DNA of 64,000 nt from PALSA-1004 sp041483135 (lineage in GTDB: Bacteria > Pseudomonadota > Gammaproteobacteria > Burkholderiales > SG8-41): positions 1 to 64,000 of the forward strand of contig JBGPFE010000004.1 in assembly GCA_041483135.1 (NCBI GenBank). Reading direction: 5' to 3'. The position numbers were made by a program, and so were the translations under genes. Below the pieces are notes generated by a model. The model was not told the origin of the DNA. It was given only the letters and a program-made list of their open reading frames with translations, and did not search any database. Below are positions 24,429-32,813 of this stretch, piece by piece. The stretch's first letter is position 1, and every line of letters begins with the position of its first letter.

Positions 24429-25400
24429 CTACTCGGCGCGAATTCCCGCTTCTTTCACGACCCGCGCCCATTTGGCCGTCTCCGCCACGACGAATTTGCC
24501 GAACTCGGCCGGGGCCATCTGCACCGTTTCCGCGCCCTCGGACGCGAACCGCTTCTGCGTTTCCGCGGAAGTCAGGATCACCGACAACTCCTGATGCAGC
24601 CGCTTGACGATGGCCGGCGGAGTGCCGGCCGTTGCGTAGATGCCCCACCAGTTGTTCGCTTCGTAGCCCGGCACGCCGGCTTCGGCAATCGTCGGCACCT
24701 CGGGCAGGACCGCGGTGCGCTTCGCGCCGCCGGTGCCGAGCGCCCGCAGCCTGCCGGAGCGGATGTGCGTCAGCGTCTGAATCAGCGAGCCCATCGAGAT
24801 CTGGGTGTGGCCGGCGATCACGTCGATCGTCGCGGGGCCGCCGCCCTTGAAATGCACGGTCACGATTTCGATGCCCGCCAATATCCTGAAGAGCTCGGTG
24901 CTCAGGTGCTGGAAAGTGCCGACGCCCGCCGACACGTAGTTCAGCTGGCCGGGCTTCGCCTTCGCGAGCGCGATGAGATCCTTGACCGAGTTGACCGGCA
25001 GGCCCGGAAACACGGCGAGCACGTTCGGCCCGGTGCCGAGCATGGCGACCGGCGCAAAAGCCTTGACGGGATCGTAAGGAAGCTTGTAGAGCGAGGGGTT
25101 GAACGCGTACGCGACGGAGATGATCAGGAGCGTGTGCCCGTCGGGCTGCGCTTTCGCCGCGATTTCGGTGCCGATGATGCCGCCCGCGCCGCCGCGGTTG
25201 TCCACCACCACCTGCGCGCCCAGCCGCTCGCCCAGCTGCGCACCGATCATGCGCCCGACGATGTCGTTGCTCCCGCCCGGCGGAAAAGGAATGATGAGCC
25301 GCACCGGCTTGCTGGGGTACTTTTCGGACTGCGCCGCGGCAAATCGCGCAGGCGCAACCACCATGCCGAAGCATACGGCGGTCAAAAAGATTTTCTTCAC
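24429..25400 (-). CDS. TctC/Bug-family binding protein
   Basis: The product has 323 residues from a GTG at 25400 with GGAGG 8 nt upstream. The next upstream in-frame start would shift the basic V-K-K-I-F-L signal start away from the N-terminus. The pocket loop is F-P-P-G-G-S-N-D-I-V-G-R. The loop Asn-Asp recurs in the 41237-42214 and 54930-55949 proteins. It follows another TctC gene with a 34-nt gap, a tandem arrangement. Confidence 0.92.
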   Translation of the reverse strand: MKKIFLTAVCFGMVVAPARFAAAQSEKYPSKPVRLIIPFPPGGSNDIVGRMIGAQLGERLGAQVVVDNRGGAGGIIGTEIAAKAQPDGHTLLIISVAYAFNPSLYKLPYDPVKAFAPVAMLGTGPNVLAVFPGLPVNSVKDLIALAKAKPGQLNYVSAGVGTFQHLSTELFRILAGIEIVTVHFKGGGPATIDVIAGHTQISMGSLIQTLTHIRSGRLRALGTGGAKRTAVLPEVPTIAEAGVPGYEANNWWGIYATAGTPPAIVKRLHQELSVILTSAETQKRFASEGAETVQMAPAEFGKFVVAETAKWARVVKEAGIRAE

Positions 25401-25434
25401 GCCATTTCCTCCCTCGCCACTCGCGTTCACCGTC

Positions 25435-26433
25435 TCACTGCGGCTTGACGCCCGAATCGCTGACGACTTTCGCCCAGCGCGGGATTTCCGACTTCACGAA
25501 AGCCGCGAACTGCTCGGGAGTATTCGCGACCACGAACAGGCCCTGCGCCGCCATTCTTTCCTTCACCTCCGGCACGTTGAGCGCGTGCGCGGACTCGGCG
25601 TTGAGTTTCATGATGACATCGCGCGGGGTCGCCGCGGGAGCGAACAGGCCGAACCACGTGCTCGCCTCGTAACCCGGCAATCCGGATTCGGCGGCGGTCG
25701 GAATGTCGGGCGCGGTCGATACGCGTTGGGGGCTCGTGACCGCGAGCGCGCGCAGCCTGCCGCCCTGCGCCTGCGGCAAGGCCACCGGCAGGTTCGAAAA
25801 CACCATCGAAATCTGCCCCCCCATCGCGTCGGCGATCGCCGGCCCTTCGCCCTTGTACGGCACGAACAGCAGGTCGACATGCGCGACGAGCTTGAACAGC
25901 TCCCCCGCCATATGCGGCGTGCCGCCCGAAGCGGCGCCGAACGTGAGTTGTCCCGGGCGCGCTTTGGCGAGCGCGATCAGCTCCTTGACCGACTTCACCG
26001 GCAGCGACGGATGCACGACGATCAGCAGCGGCGACACCGCGATCTCGGTCACGCCGGCGAAATCGCGCGCCGTATCGTAGTTGAGCTTGCCGTACATCGC
26101 CGGCACCACCGCCTGGGTCGTTTGCGAGCCGACCAGCAGCGTATAGCCGTCCGGCGCGGACTTCGCGACGTATTCGACGCCGATGATCCCGCTCGCGCCG
26201 GTGCGGTTCTCGACGATGAACGATTGGCCGACGCGTTCGGTGAGTTTCTGCGCGAGGATGCGCGCCGTCAAGTCCACTCCGCCGCCGGGAGCAAACGGGA
26301 CCACGATACGCACGGGCTTGCCCGGATAAGCCTGGGCCGGGGCCTGCGCGAATGCGGTAGGCGGCAGCGCCGCTGACAGCAGCCAGCAGAACGCGCCCGG
26401 GAAAACCTTCCTGCAAAAAAATCCTGTCGGCAT
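25435..26433 (-). CDS. TctC/Bug-family binding protein
   Basis: The product has 332 residues. The signal region is unusual for its two Cys (F-F-C-R-K, F-C-W-L-L), and cleavage is expected after A-F-A. The mature pocket loop reads F-A-P-G-G-G-V-D-L-T-A-R. It lies 31 nt downstream of the HpcH/HpaI aldolase-like gene, so it may import the substrate of that enzyme. Confidence 0.92.
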   Translation of the reverse strand: MPTGFFCRKVFPGAFCWLLSAALPPTAFAQAPAQAYPGKPVRIVVPFAPGGGVDLTARILAQKLTERVGQSFIVENRTGASGIIGVEYVAKSAPDGYTLLVGSQTTQAVVPAMYGKLNYDTARDFAGVTEIAVSPLLIVVHPSLPVKSVKELIALAKARPGQLTFGAASGGTPHMAGELFKLVAHVDLLFVPYKGEGPAIADAMGGQISMVFSNLPVALPQAQGGRLRALAVTSPQRVSTAPDIPTAAESGLPGYEASTWFGLFAPAATPRDVIMKLNAESAHALNVPEVKERMAAQGLFVVANTPEQFAAFVKSEIPRWAKVVSDSGVKPQ

Positions 26434-26464
26434 TTTTTTCTCCTCGCAATCGTTGTGTTGATGG

Positions 26465-27283
26465 TCAGGCCGCGCCCTTTTGCTCCAGCGCTTTGCGCAG
26501 CTCTCCCGTCACCCGCGACGCCTCGGCCGTCATGAACGCAATATCGCTGTTCGTGGTGATGAACCGCGCGCCTTTGCGGATGAATTCGGCCTGGCGGTTG
26601 ACGTTCCGGTCGCCGCCGACTCCCGGCACCTTGCCGTGAGCCTTCGTGACTGAAATGATGCGCTCCAGCGCGGCAATATGCTCGGGGCTGCCGAAAGTGC
26701 CCGGGTTGCCCATCGCGGTCAGCAGATCGTTGGAGCCGACGTGGATCACGTCGATGCCGTTGACCGCGGCGATTTGCTCGATGTTCTGCAGGCCCTCGAC
26801 CGTTTCGATCATGCACACCACCAGCGTGTTGTCGTTCAGCGCCGGCACCGCGTCGGCCGTCGATACCGCGCGATAATCGAAAATGGGGTAGCTGCCGGAG
26901 ACCGAGCGCTTGCCGATCGGCGGGAACTTGGCGCGGTTGACTGCGCGCTGCGCTTCGGCAGCCGTGCTGATGTCGGGAAAGACGATCCCGGTGACGCCGT
27001 TATCGAGCAGTACCGCCGTGTCCTGATCGTCGCAGCTGCGCACGCGCACCAGCGGCGCGATCCCGCAGCCGAGCGCGACTTGCGCGATGTGCCCGACCGT
27101 CTCCACGGTAAACAGCGAATGCTGCATGTCGATGAAGATGAAATCGTGGCCGGTCGTTTTTGCGATGCGCGCGATATCGCCCGAGCGTGCGAGCCGCACG
27201 TTCATCCCGAGCGCCACTTTGCCCGCCTTCAACAGCTCCTTCACCGGGTTCGGAATGGAAACTGCATTTGCCATGCTGGTCAT
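26465..27283 (-). CDS. HpcH/HpaI-family aldolase/citrate lyase-type protein
   Basis: The 272-residue TIM-barrel protein has D-M-Q-H-S-L-F-T near residue 50, V-R-V-R, C-M-I-E-T-V-E-G-L (metal-binding Glu) and H-V-G-S-N-D-L (metal-binding Asp). The family cleaves hydroxy-ketoacids to pyruvate and an aldehyde, or acts on citramalyl-type CoA esters. It lies between TctC genes; the neighbour pattern suggests catabolism of a small hydroxy acid. The next upstream TctC gene ends 125 nt before it. Confidence 0.87.
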   Translation of the reverse strand: MTSMANAVSIPNPVKELLKAGKVALGMNVRLARSGDIARIAKTTGHDFIFIDMQHSLFTVETVGHIAQVALGCGIAPLVRVRSCDDQDTAVLLDNGVTGIVFPDISTAAEAQRAVNRAKFPPIGKRSVSGSYPIFDYRAVSTADAVPALNDNTLVVCMIETVEGLQNIEQIAAVNGIDVIHVGSNDLLTAMGNPGTFGSPEHIAALERIISVTKAHGKVPGVGGDRNVNRQAEFIRKGARFITTNSDIAFMTAEASRVTGELRKALEQKGAA

Positions 27284-27407
27284 CCTTCAGGGTTGATGAA
27301 CGGGGCCCGTTCGGGTAATGCCGGGAACCACGATACTACTACGGGTTGAGAACGTTGCCGCAAAGAAACCGATATTACAGGACACGCTCGCGGCGCTGCA
27401 TTTCCGG

Positions 27408-28379
27408 TCAATCGATGCTCGCCCCGGAAGCCTGCACCACGCGGCCCCACTTGAGAATTTCCTCGCGGATTTTCGCCGCAAACTCCTGTGGCGTATCGCC
27501 GACCGGATCGAGGCCTTGCCCGACGAGGCGCGCGCGCACGTCGGACATGCGCAGTACCCGCACGGTCTCCGCATTCAGGCGGGCTATGATCGCGCGCGGC
27601 GTCCCCGCGGGCGCCAGCAGCCCGTACCACGAAGCCGCATCGTAGTCGGGCACGCCCGCTTCGATCATCGTCGGCACGTCCGGCGCCGCCGCCGTGCGCG
27701 TCCGGCTCGTCACGGCCAGCGCGCGCAGCCTGCCGGCTTTCACGAGCGGCACCACGGACGCGGCGGACGGGATCATCGCCGCGATCTGCCCGCCGAGCAA
27801 ATCCGGGATCGCCGCTCCCGCCCCCTTGTACGGCACGTGCACGATGTCGACATGCTCGATGCTCTTCAGCAGCTCCATCGAGAGATGCACGGGCGTGCCG
27901 TTGCCGGCGGAGCCGTACGTGAGCTGGCCGGGCCGCGCCCGCACGAACTCGACGAACTCTTTCACCGTGCGTGCGGCAACCGCGGGATTGACGACCAGCA
28001 TCCCGGGCGACAGCACCACCAGCGTGACCGGCGCGAAATCCTTGACCGTGTCGTACGGCAGCCGGCGGTGCAGGCTCGGATTGATCGCGTGACTGCTGCT
28101 GACGAGGACGAGCGTGTAGCCGTCGGGCGCCGCCCTGGCGGCGATCTCAGTGCCGACGATGCCGCCGGCGCCGGTGCGATTGTCGACCACGATACTCGTG
28201 CCGAGCCGTTCGCCGAGCTTCTGCCCGACGAGACGCGCGGTGATGTCGGTGCCGCCGCCTGCCGTGAACGGCACCACCAGGCGGATCGGCCGCGACGGGT
28301 ACGGTTGCGCCACGGCGTTCGCGCATGCCAGGCCGAGCGCTGCCGTAAATGCAGCGAGCAGTAGTATTCGGTCTATCAC
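27408..28379 (-). CDS. TctC/Bug-family binding protein
   Basis: The product has 323 residues, with a GTG start at 28379 (V-I-D-R-I-L-L-L-A-A signal). The pocket loop is F-T-A-G-G-G-T-D-I-T-A-R, followed by R-T-G-A-G-G-I-V-G-T-E-I. It is the first gene of the long minus-strand run that ends with DUF4387 at 19874. The 214-nt gap to the divergent crotonase gene at 28593 may hold the promoter. Confidence 0.92.
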   Translation of the reverse strand: MIDRILLLAAFTAALGLACANAVAQPYPSRPIRLVVPFTAGGGTDITARLVGQKLGERLGTSIVVDNRTGAGGIVGTEIAARAAPDGYTLVLVSSSHAINPSLHRRLPYDTVKDFAPVTLVVLSPGMLVVNPAVAARTVKEFVEFVRARPGQLTYGSAGNGTPVHLSMELLKSIEHVDIVHVPYKGAGAAIPDLLGGQIAAMIPSAASVVPLVKAGRLRALAVTSRTRTAAAPDVPTMIEAGVPDYDAASWYGLLAPAGTPRAIIARLNAETVRVLRMSDVRARLVGQGLDPVGDTPQEFAAKIREEILKWGRVVQASGASID

Positions 28380-28592
28380 CCGTCACCCCGGAAGATAAGT
28401 CCATGAGGATGGTAACGGCTATTCCGTGATTATCAAAATTCCGGGGCGGGCAGCCTTCGCCATTCACTATCTCCTGTTTACCATTCACCTATCCCGCCTG
28501 TCGTTCTCCCGCCTCTCGCCTCACGCCTTACGCCGTACGCCTCACGGCTCTCGGCTACACTGCTGTATTTCAAGCGCAAGGGAGACATCGTC

Positions 28593-29387
28593 ATGCAGAC
28601 CATCACCGAGAAGCTGGTAGGCCGCAAGGACGGCGCGATCGGCTGGGTCACCTTCAACAATCCGCAAAAACGCAACGCGGTTTCGCAGGAGATGTCGCAG
28701 GCGCTGGCGGTCGTGCTCGAGGAGTTCGCGCGCGACCCGGCGATCCGCGTGGTCATACTGAAAGGGGCAGGCGACAAGGCGTTCGTGTCCGGCGCGGACA
28801 TCTCGGAATTCAAGGACAAACGCTCGACGCAGGAAGCGATGAAGGTTTACAACGCCGCCTCCAACCGCGCGGCCAGGGCGCTCAAGGAATGCCCGAAGCC
28901 CACGATCGCGATGATTCGCGGCTACTGCATGGGCGGCGGCCTGGGCACGGCGGTGGCCTGCGATCTGCGCATCGCGTCCGACGATTCGCGTTTCGGCGTG
29001 CCGGCCGCCAGGCTCGGCGTCGGCTACCGTTACGACCGCCTGAAGCAACTGTCGGATCTGGTCGGGCCGTCCTTCACCGCGGAGATTTTCTACACCGGGC
29101 GGCAGTTTAACGCGCAGGAAGCGTTGCAGATGGGGCTGGTGAATCGCGTGATGCCGGCGGCCGAACTCGAGAAATACGTGCTCGACTACGCGGCCACAAT
29201 CGCCGGCAACGCGCCGCTCACCATCGCCGCGGTGAAACGCTGCCTGATCGAGATGCCGAAAGATGCGGCGAGCCGCGACCTCGCGTTGTGCGACAGGATG
29301 GTGGACGACTGCTTTGCGAGCGCGGATTACATCGAGGGCCGCGACGCGTTCACCGGGAAACGCAGGCCGGTGTTCCAGGGGCGCTAA
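28593..29387 (+). CDS. Enoyl-CoA hydratase/isomerase-family (crotonase) protein
   Basis: This 264-residue crotonase has the oxyanion segments F-V-S-G-A-D-I-S-E-F and Y-C-M-G-G-G-L-G-T-A. At the usual catalytic-Glu region (P-x-x-x-L-G-x-x-x) it reads P-A-A-R-L-G-V-G-Y-R-Y, so the standard hydratase glutamate pair is not evident and isomerase, hydrolase or lyase activity is possible. It stands alone on the plus strand, divergent from a TctC gene. Confidence 0.85.
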   Translation: MQTITEKLVGRKDGAIGWVTFNNPQKRNAVSQEMSQALAVVLEEFARDPAIRVVILKGAGDKAFVSGADISEFKDKRSTQEAMKVYNAASNRAARALKECPKPTIAMIRGYCMGGGLGTAVACDLRIASDDSRFGVPAARLGVGYRYDRLKQLSDLVGPSFTAEIFYTGRQFNAQEALQMGLVNRVMPAAELEKYVLDYAATIAGNAPLTIAAVKRCLIEMPKDAASRDLALCDRMVDDCFASADYIEGRDAFTGKRRPVFQGR

Positions 29388-29429
29388 GCCGCGCTCGAAG
29401 ATCGGCACGCGCGCGCAGTATCGATCCGG

Positions 29430-30239
29430 TCATGAATTGCGGCGCGGTTTTTGATTCCTCAGAGCAGTCAGATTATCGGCGGAATCGATGAAGTCGAAGC
29501 GCAGCACCGGAGGACGCTCGCCCTGGCCGCGCTGCAGCACTCGTACCGTGGATTCGCTCATTTTCAATTCCACCCTGTAATCCGCGCCCAGAGTTCTGTC
29601 GTAGCGGGGCAGCACTCTTTTCAGATAGTCGTACTGCCGGGTTTCGTTGATGATGATGCCCATGGTTTCCAGCAGCGTGATCTTCGGGAAATGTTCTCCC
29701 GCGGGCCGGCTGTAATTGACTATGCCCATGAACCTCACGTAATCCCCGTGGTAAGGATCGGACTCGTCTATGTACTTGCCGTTCGAGAAGATGCCGTCCA
29801 TAAAATAAGACACCGTCAGATTGTGCTGCGGCTTTTTTGCCCAATTCATCAATACGTCGTTGAGCGTGCTCGACAGGCACAATTCCAGATGCCCGCCGAC
29901 GACATAGACGTGGGAAGGTGTAACATCGAACCTGACCTCTCCATCGTTGGAAGAGACCCAGTAATCGGGACTGCAATCCTCCATGAAGTAATTGGCCGCT
30001 GGCCGGTCGTCCTGCAGGTAAACCACCGGGATGCGGTTTTTCTTCGCGAAACGAACCGCCTCGTCCACTCCAAATTTGGTGGCGACGCGGCCATCGTCGT
30101 TCGAGGAAGCGTGGGTCACGATCATCACCGAATCCCCGGTCAATTTAACTTGGCCGGGATCGGTAAATCCATGTTGCGGACAGCTCGCCATCGCGGAAAC
30201 CGAAAAGAGACTCAGGGCCAGAATTGCAGCGGGCTTCAT
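29430..30239 (-). CDS. Unrecognised secreted protein
   Basis: The product has 269 residues from the ATG at 30239. A signal peptide (M-K-P-A-A-I-L-A-L-S-L-F) likely ends at A-M-A before S-C-P-Q. The mature protein has D-S-V-M-I-V-T-H-A-S-S-N-D-D-G near the start and several Cys (S-C-P-Q, D-C-S-P, L-C-L-S), suggesting a disulfide-bonded periplasmic protein. I do not recognise the family. It is richer in Asp, Asn and aromatic residues than its neighbours and its base composition is a little less GC-rich, which may indicate transfer. Confidence 0.7.
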   Translation of the reverse strand: MKPAAILALSLFSVSAMASCPQHGFTDPGQVKLTGDSVMIVTHASSNDDGRVATKFGVDEAVRFAKKNRIPVVYLQDDRPAANYFMEDCSPDYWVSSNDGEVRFDVTPSHVYVVGGHLELCLSSTLNDVLMNWAKKPQHNLTVSYFMDGIFSNGKYIDESDPYHGDYVRFMGIVNYSRPAGEHFPKITLLETMGIIINETRQYDYLKRVLPRYDRTLGADYRVELKMSESTVRVLQRGQGERPPVLRFDFIDSADNLTALRNQKPRRNS

Positions 30240-30545
30240 GTTGGATTCTTTTTGGAAAAACATTTCGCTATGCCAAATGATTTTCCGCCGCCAGGCTTAC
30301 GGGAAGCTTACAAAGAGAGCCCGCCCCCGGATAGTCGCATTCAAGAGCGCGCGGACGCCGGAAAAACCGGAAGAACGTGATGGCGGGAGATCGGACGGGA
30401 GAAAGATCGTAAGCGATTCGATTGACAGGGGGCAGTATAACTTTTCAGTCAGATGAAGGGGGATGGTACGCCGAGCGTGACTTGGTACTCGAAACCCGCA
30501 ACTCGAAACTCGAAACTTGAATTCGTCCCTCCCGCTCTCCCGGCC
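30240..30545. other. Intergenic region with a short-period repeat
   Basis: About 300 nt without a gene. Positions 30488-30522 hold a run of ACTCGAAAC-type units (three to four imperfect copies) just before the stop of the TctC gene. Nothing else is recognisable. Confidence 0.5.
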
Positions 30546-31523
30546 TCAATTGATTTTGATCCCCGCGCGGGCAACCACCTGCCGCCACTGCTCGATTTCT
30601 TTCCGGATCTGCTCGAACAGTTGCTCGGGAGCGCCGCCGGCGGGCGACACGCCGTCGGCCTGCAGCCGGTCCTCCATCTCCTTCAGCCTGAGTATCTTCG
30701 TCATCTCGGCGTTCAAACGCTCGACGATCGCGCGCGGCAGCCCTTTCGGACCGATGAGGCCGTGCCAGTTGGTGACTTCGTAGCCGGGCACGCCGGACTC
30801 GGCGACGGTCGGCAGGCTCGGCTCGGCGGGAATGCGTTCCGGCGTCGTCACCGCCAGCGCGCGCAACCGTCCCGCCTTCGCCTGCGGCAGACCCACCTGC
30901 GACGTTGCGAACACGAGCTGGATGTGCCCCGCGATCAGGTCCGACATCGCGGGCCCGCCGCCCTTGTACGGCACGTGCGTCATCTGCACCTCCGCCATGT
31001 ACAAAAAAAGCTCGGTCGTGAGGTGCACGATGGCGCCCTGCCCGCTGCTGCCGTAGGTGATCTGTCCCGGCTTCGCTTTCGCCAGCGCGATCAGCTCGCG
31101 CGTGGTCCGCACCGGCAGCGACGGATGCACGACGACGACGTACGGGCCGCGCGCGACCGGGATCACGGGAGTGAAGTCGTTGAGCGCGTCAAACTTGATC
31201 GGATAGAGACTCGGGTTGATCGCGTAACTCGGCGAAATCATCGTCAGCGTGTAACCGTCGGGCGCGGCCTTCACGCCGGATTCGTAGCCGAGCGTGCTGC
31301 CCGCGCCGGAACGGTTCTCGACGACGACCTGCTGCCCGATCGCTTCCCCGAGCTTGTTGCCCATGAGTCGGGCGACGAAGTCCGTGCCGCCGCCGGGAGC
31401 GGCGGCGACGATGAGGCGGATCGGCTTCGATGGGTAAGCTTGCGAGGCGGGCTGCGCTGCTGCCGCGAACGCAAAACCAAACGCTACTGCAAGCGCGATC
31501 GCGTGCAGCAACGGATGTCTCAT
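30546..31523 (-). CDS. TctC/Bug-family binding protein
   Basis: The product has 325 residues with a clear signal peptide (A-I-A-L-A-V-A-F-G-F-A-F-A-A-A). Its pocket loop departs from the consensus: I-V-A-A-A-P-G-G-G-T-D-F-V-A-R, with Ala-Ala in place of Pro-Phe/Tyr before the loop. A different ligand or affinity is likely. It stands between the secreted protein and the CBS protein, all on the minus strand, with no enzyme partner evident. Confidence 0.92.
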   Translation of the reverse strand: MRHPLLHAIALAVAFGFAFAAAAQPASQAYPSKPIRLIVAAAPGGGTDFVARLMGNKLGEAIGQQVVVENRSGAGSTLGYESGVKAAPDGYTLTMISPSYAINPSLYPIKFDALNDFTPVIPVARGPYVVVVHPSLPVRTTRELIALAKAKPGQITYGSSGQGAIVHLTTELFLYMAEVQMTHVPYKGGGPAMSDLIAGHIQLVFATSQVGLPQAKAGRLRALAVTTPERIPAEPSLPTVAESGVPGYEVTNWHGLIGPKGLPRAIVERLNAEMTKILRLKEMEDRLQADGVSPAGGAPEQLFEQIRKEIEQWRQVVARAGIKIN

Positions 31524-31569
31524 GGCTTCCTCACGTCGCTGAGGGCTGCGTCCCCGCTTCCTGGATCAG

Positions 31570-32004
31570 CTAAGCGAGGATTTCCGTGATTTGCTCCTGA
31601 CGCAGCATCTCGTATACGAAAGTTTCGAGCTCCGGGCCGAGAGCGTCACGCGCGGACACGATACCGATAGGCCGGCCGTTCTCGACCACCGGCACGTGCC
31701 GGAAACTACCCCTGTACATCATTTCTAGCGCATACAGGAAGGGCTTGTCCGGGTCGATCGTCTGGGGATCGCGGGTCATGACCTCGGCGAGCGTGGTGGT
31801 TTGCCCATCGCGCCCCTCCGCGATTACGCGAAACAGCGCGTCACGCTCGGTGAACACCCCGGCGAGCTTGTCGTTTTCCACCACCATCACCGCCCCGACG
31901 CGGTGCTGTTTCATCAATCGGGCAGCATCGCCGATCGAAACGGTCGCCGGCGCGATGACAAGTTCCTGGCCTTCTATGATGTCTCTGACGGTACGTTGCG
32001 TCAT
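31570..32004 (-). CDS. Tandem CBS-domain protein
   Basis: The 144-residue protein consists almost entirely of two CBS repeats: G-A-V-M-V-V-E-N-D-K-L-A-G-V-F-T-E-R-D and H-V-P-V-V-E-N-G-R-P-I-G-I-V-S-A-R-D. Such stand-alone proteins bind adenine nucleotides and act as energy sensors. The ATG at 32004 has GGAGG 8 nt upstream; a longer frame to 32157 reads through the dispersed repeat at 32046-32100 and is rejected. Confidence 0.9.
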   Translation of the reverse strand: MTQRTVRDIIEGQELVIAPATVSIGDAARLMKQHRVGAVMVVENDKLAGVFTERDALFRVIAEGRDGQTTTLAEVMTRDPQTIDPDKPFLYALEMMYRGSFRHVPVVENGRPIGIVSARDALGPELETFVYEMLRQEQITEILA

Positions 32005-32045
32005 ATCAGACCTCCAGTCGCGGGGATTTGAAATCAACCTGCGCG

Positions 32046-32100
32046 GCAAAATGCTACGCCCGTTCACGAGGGCTGTCATCCGCAATTTCGATGGCAGGCC
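32046..32100 (+). repeat. Dispersed intergenic repeat, family B
   Basis: This matches 5645-5699 with scattered point differences; the shared block TCATCCGCAATTTCGATGG is unbroken. It lies just upstream of the CBS gene, between divergent genes. Confidence 0.6.
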
Positions 32101-32188
32101 CTGCTTATTGACTTGGCCTGCGGGTGGACTAATATTTGGCCATCGGCATCCTTTCAATCACCCAGGCGATCCCGCCGGGAGGCTGCAC

Positions 32189-32659
32189 ATGGCGACCCGA
32201 AAGAAAGTCAAAACCAAGGCAAAACGCAGGAAAGCGCCAGCCAGAAAGCCGGCGACCCGCAGGAAGATTGCGAAGGTCGGGAAAAAGCCCGCGCGCAAGA
32301 TGCCGGTCAGGCACGCGCCACGCAAAGCCGCGAAGCCGGCCGCGCGGCCGGCGCGAGCGGCGAAACCACGGCCCGCGAGCCCGCCCGCGCAACCCGCCGC
32401 CCCGCCGGGCGAGCGCATCGGCGTCGTGACCCACTACTTCAGCCACCTCGCCGTTGCGGTCGTGAAGCTGGAAGCGGCGACGTTGCGCGTCGGCGACACC
32501 ATCCACTTCAGGGGGCACACCACCGACTTCAGCCAGCCGGTCGCGTCACTGCAGGTCGATCACGCATCCGTCATGGAAGCGGGGCCGAGCGACGATTTCG
32601 GCCTGAAGGTGATCAACCACGTGCGCGAGAACGACGTCGTCTATAAGGTGCGGCCGTAG
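32189..32659 (+). CDS. Lys/Ala/Pro-rich basic tail fused to an EF-Tu domain 2-like barrel
   Basis: The product has 156 residues. Residues 1 to about 72 are a histone-H1-like tail rich in Lys, Ala, Arg and Pro, with repeats such as K-P-A-A-R-P-A-R. Residues 75-156 resemble the translation elongation factor-like barrel: G-V-V-T-H-Y-F, L-R-V-G-D-T-I-H-F-R-G and V-I-N-H-V-R-E-N-D-V-V-Y. The tail may bind nucleic acid. GGGAGG precedes the ATG at 32189. A strong hairpin terminator follows 20 nt after the stop. Role unknown. Confidence 0.82.
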   Translation: MATRKKVKTKAKRRKAPARKPATRRKIAKVGKKPARKMPVRHAPRKAAKPAARPARAAKPRPASPPAQPAAPPGERIGVVTHYFSHLAVAVVKLEAATLRVGDTIHFRGHTTDFSQPVASLQVDHASVMEAGPSDDFGLKVINHVRENDVVYKVRP

Positions 32660-32678
32660 CGCAGGCAGCCTTAAACAA

Positions 32679-32704
32679 CCAGGGGCGGCTGCGGCCGCCC
32701 CTGG
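32679..32704 (+). terminator. Hairpin terminator after the EF-Tu-like gene
   Basis: An 11-bp perfect stem CCAGGGGCGGC / GCCGCCCCTGG with a TGCG loop, followed by CGTTTCAT. The T-tract is short, but stem strength and position just after the stop support termination. Confidence 0.7.
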
Positions 32705-32813
32705 CGTTTCATACACCAGGTGCGGGGGAAATCGATCCCGAACCTGACTCCGACCCCAATGACCACGTCGTGCTACGCTAGCCCCGTCGCTGCCGAACCC
32801 AGAGGAGGAAATC

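Noticed and set aside
28466..30522. Intergenic short repeats (CCATTCAC and ACTCGAAAC types) as CRISPR
   Set aside because: Units are 7-15 nt, in direct tandem without unique spacers, and no cas genes are present.
32004..32157. Longer CBS protein starting at 32157
   Set aside because: The extra 51 codons run through a dispersed repeat; the ATG at 32004 has a strong ribosome binding site.
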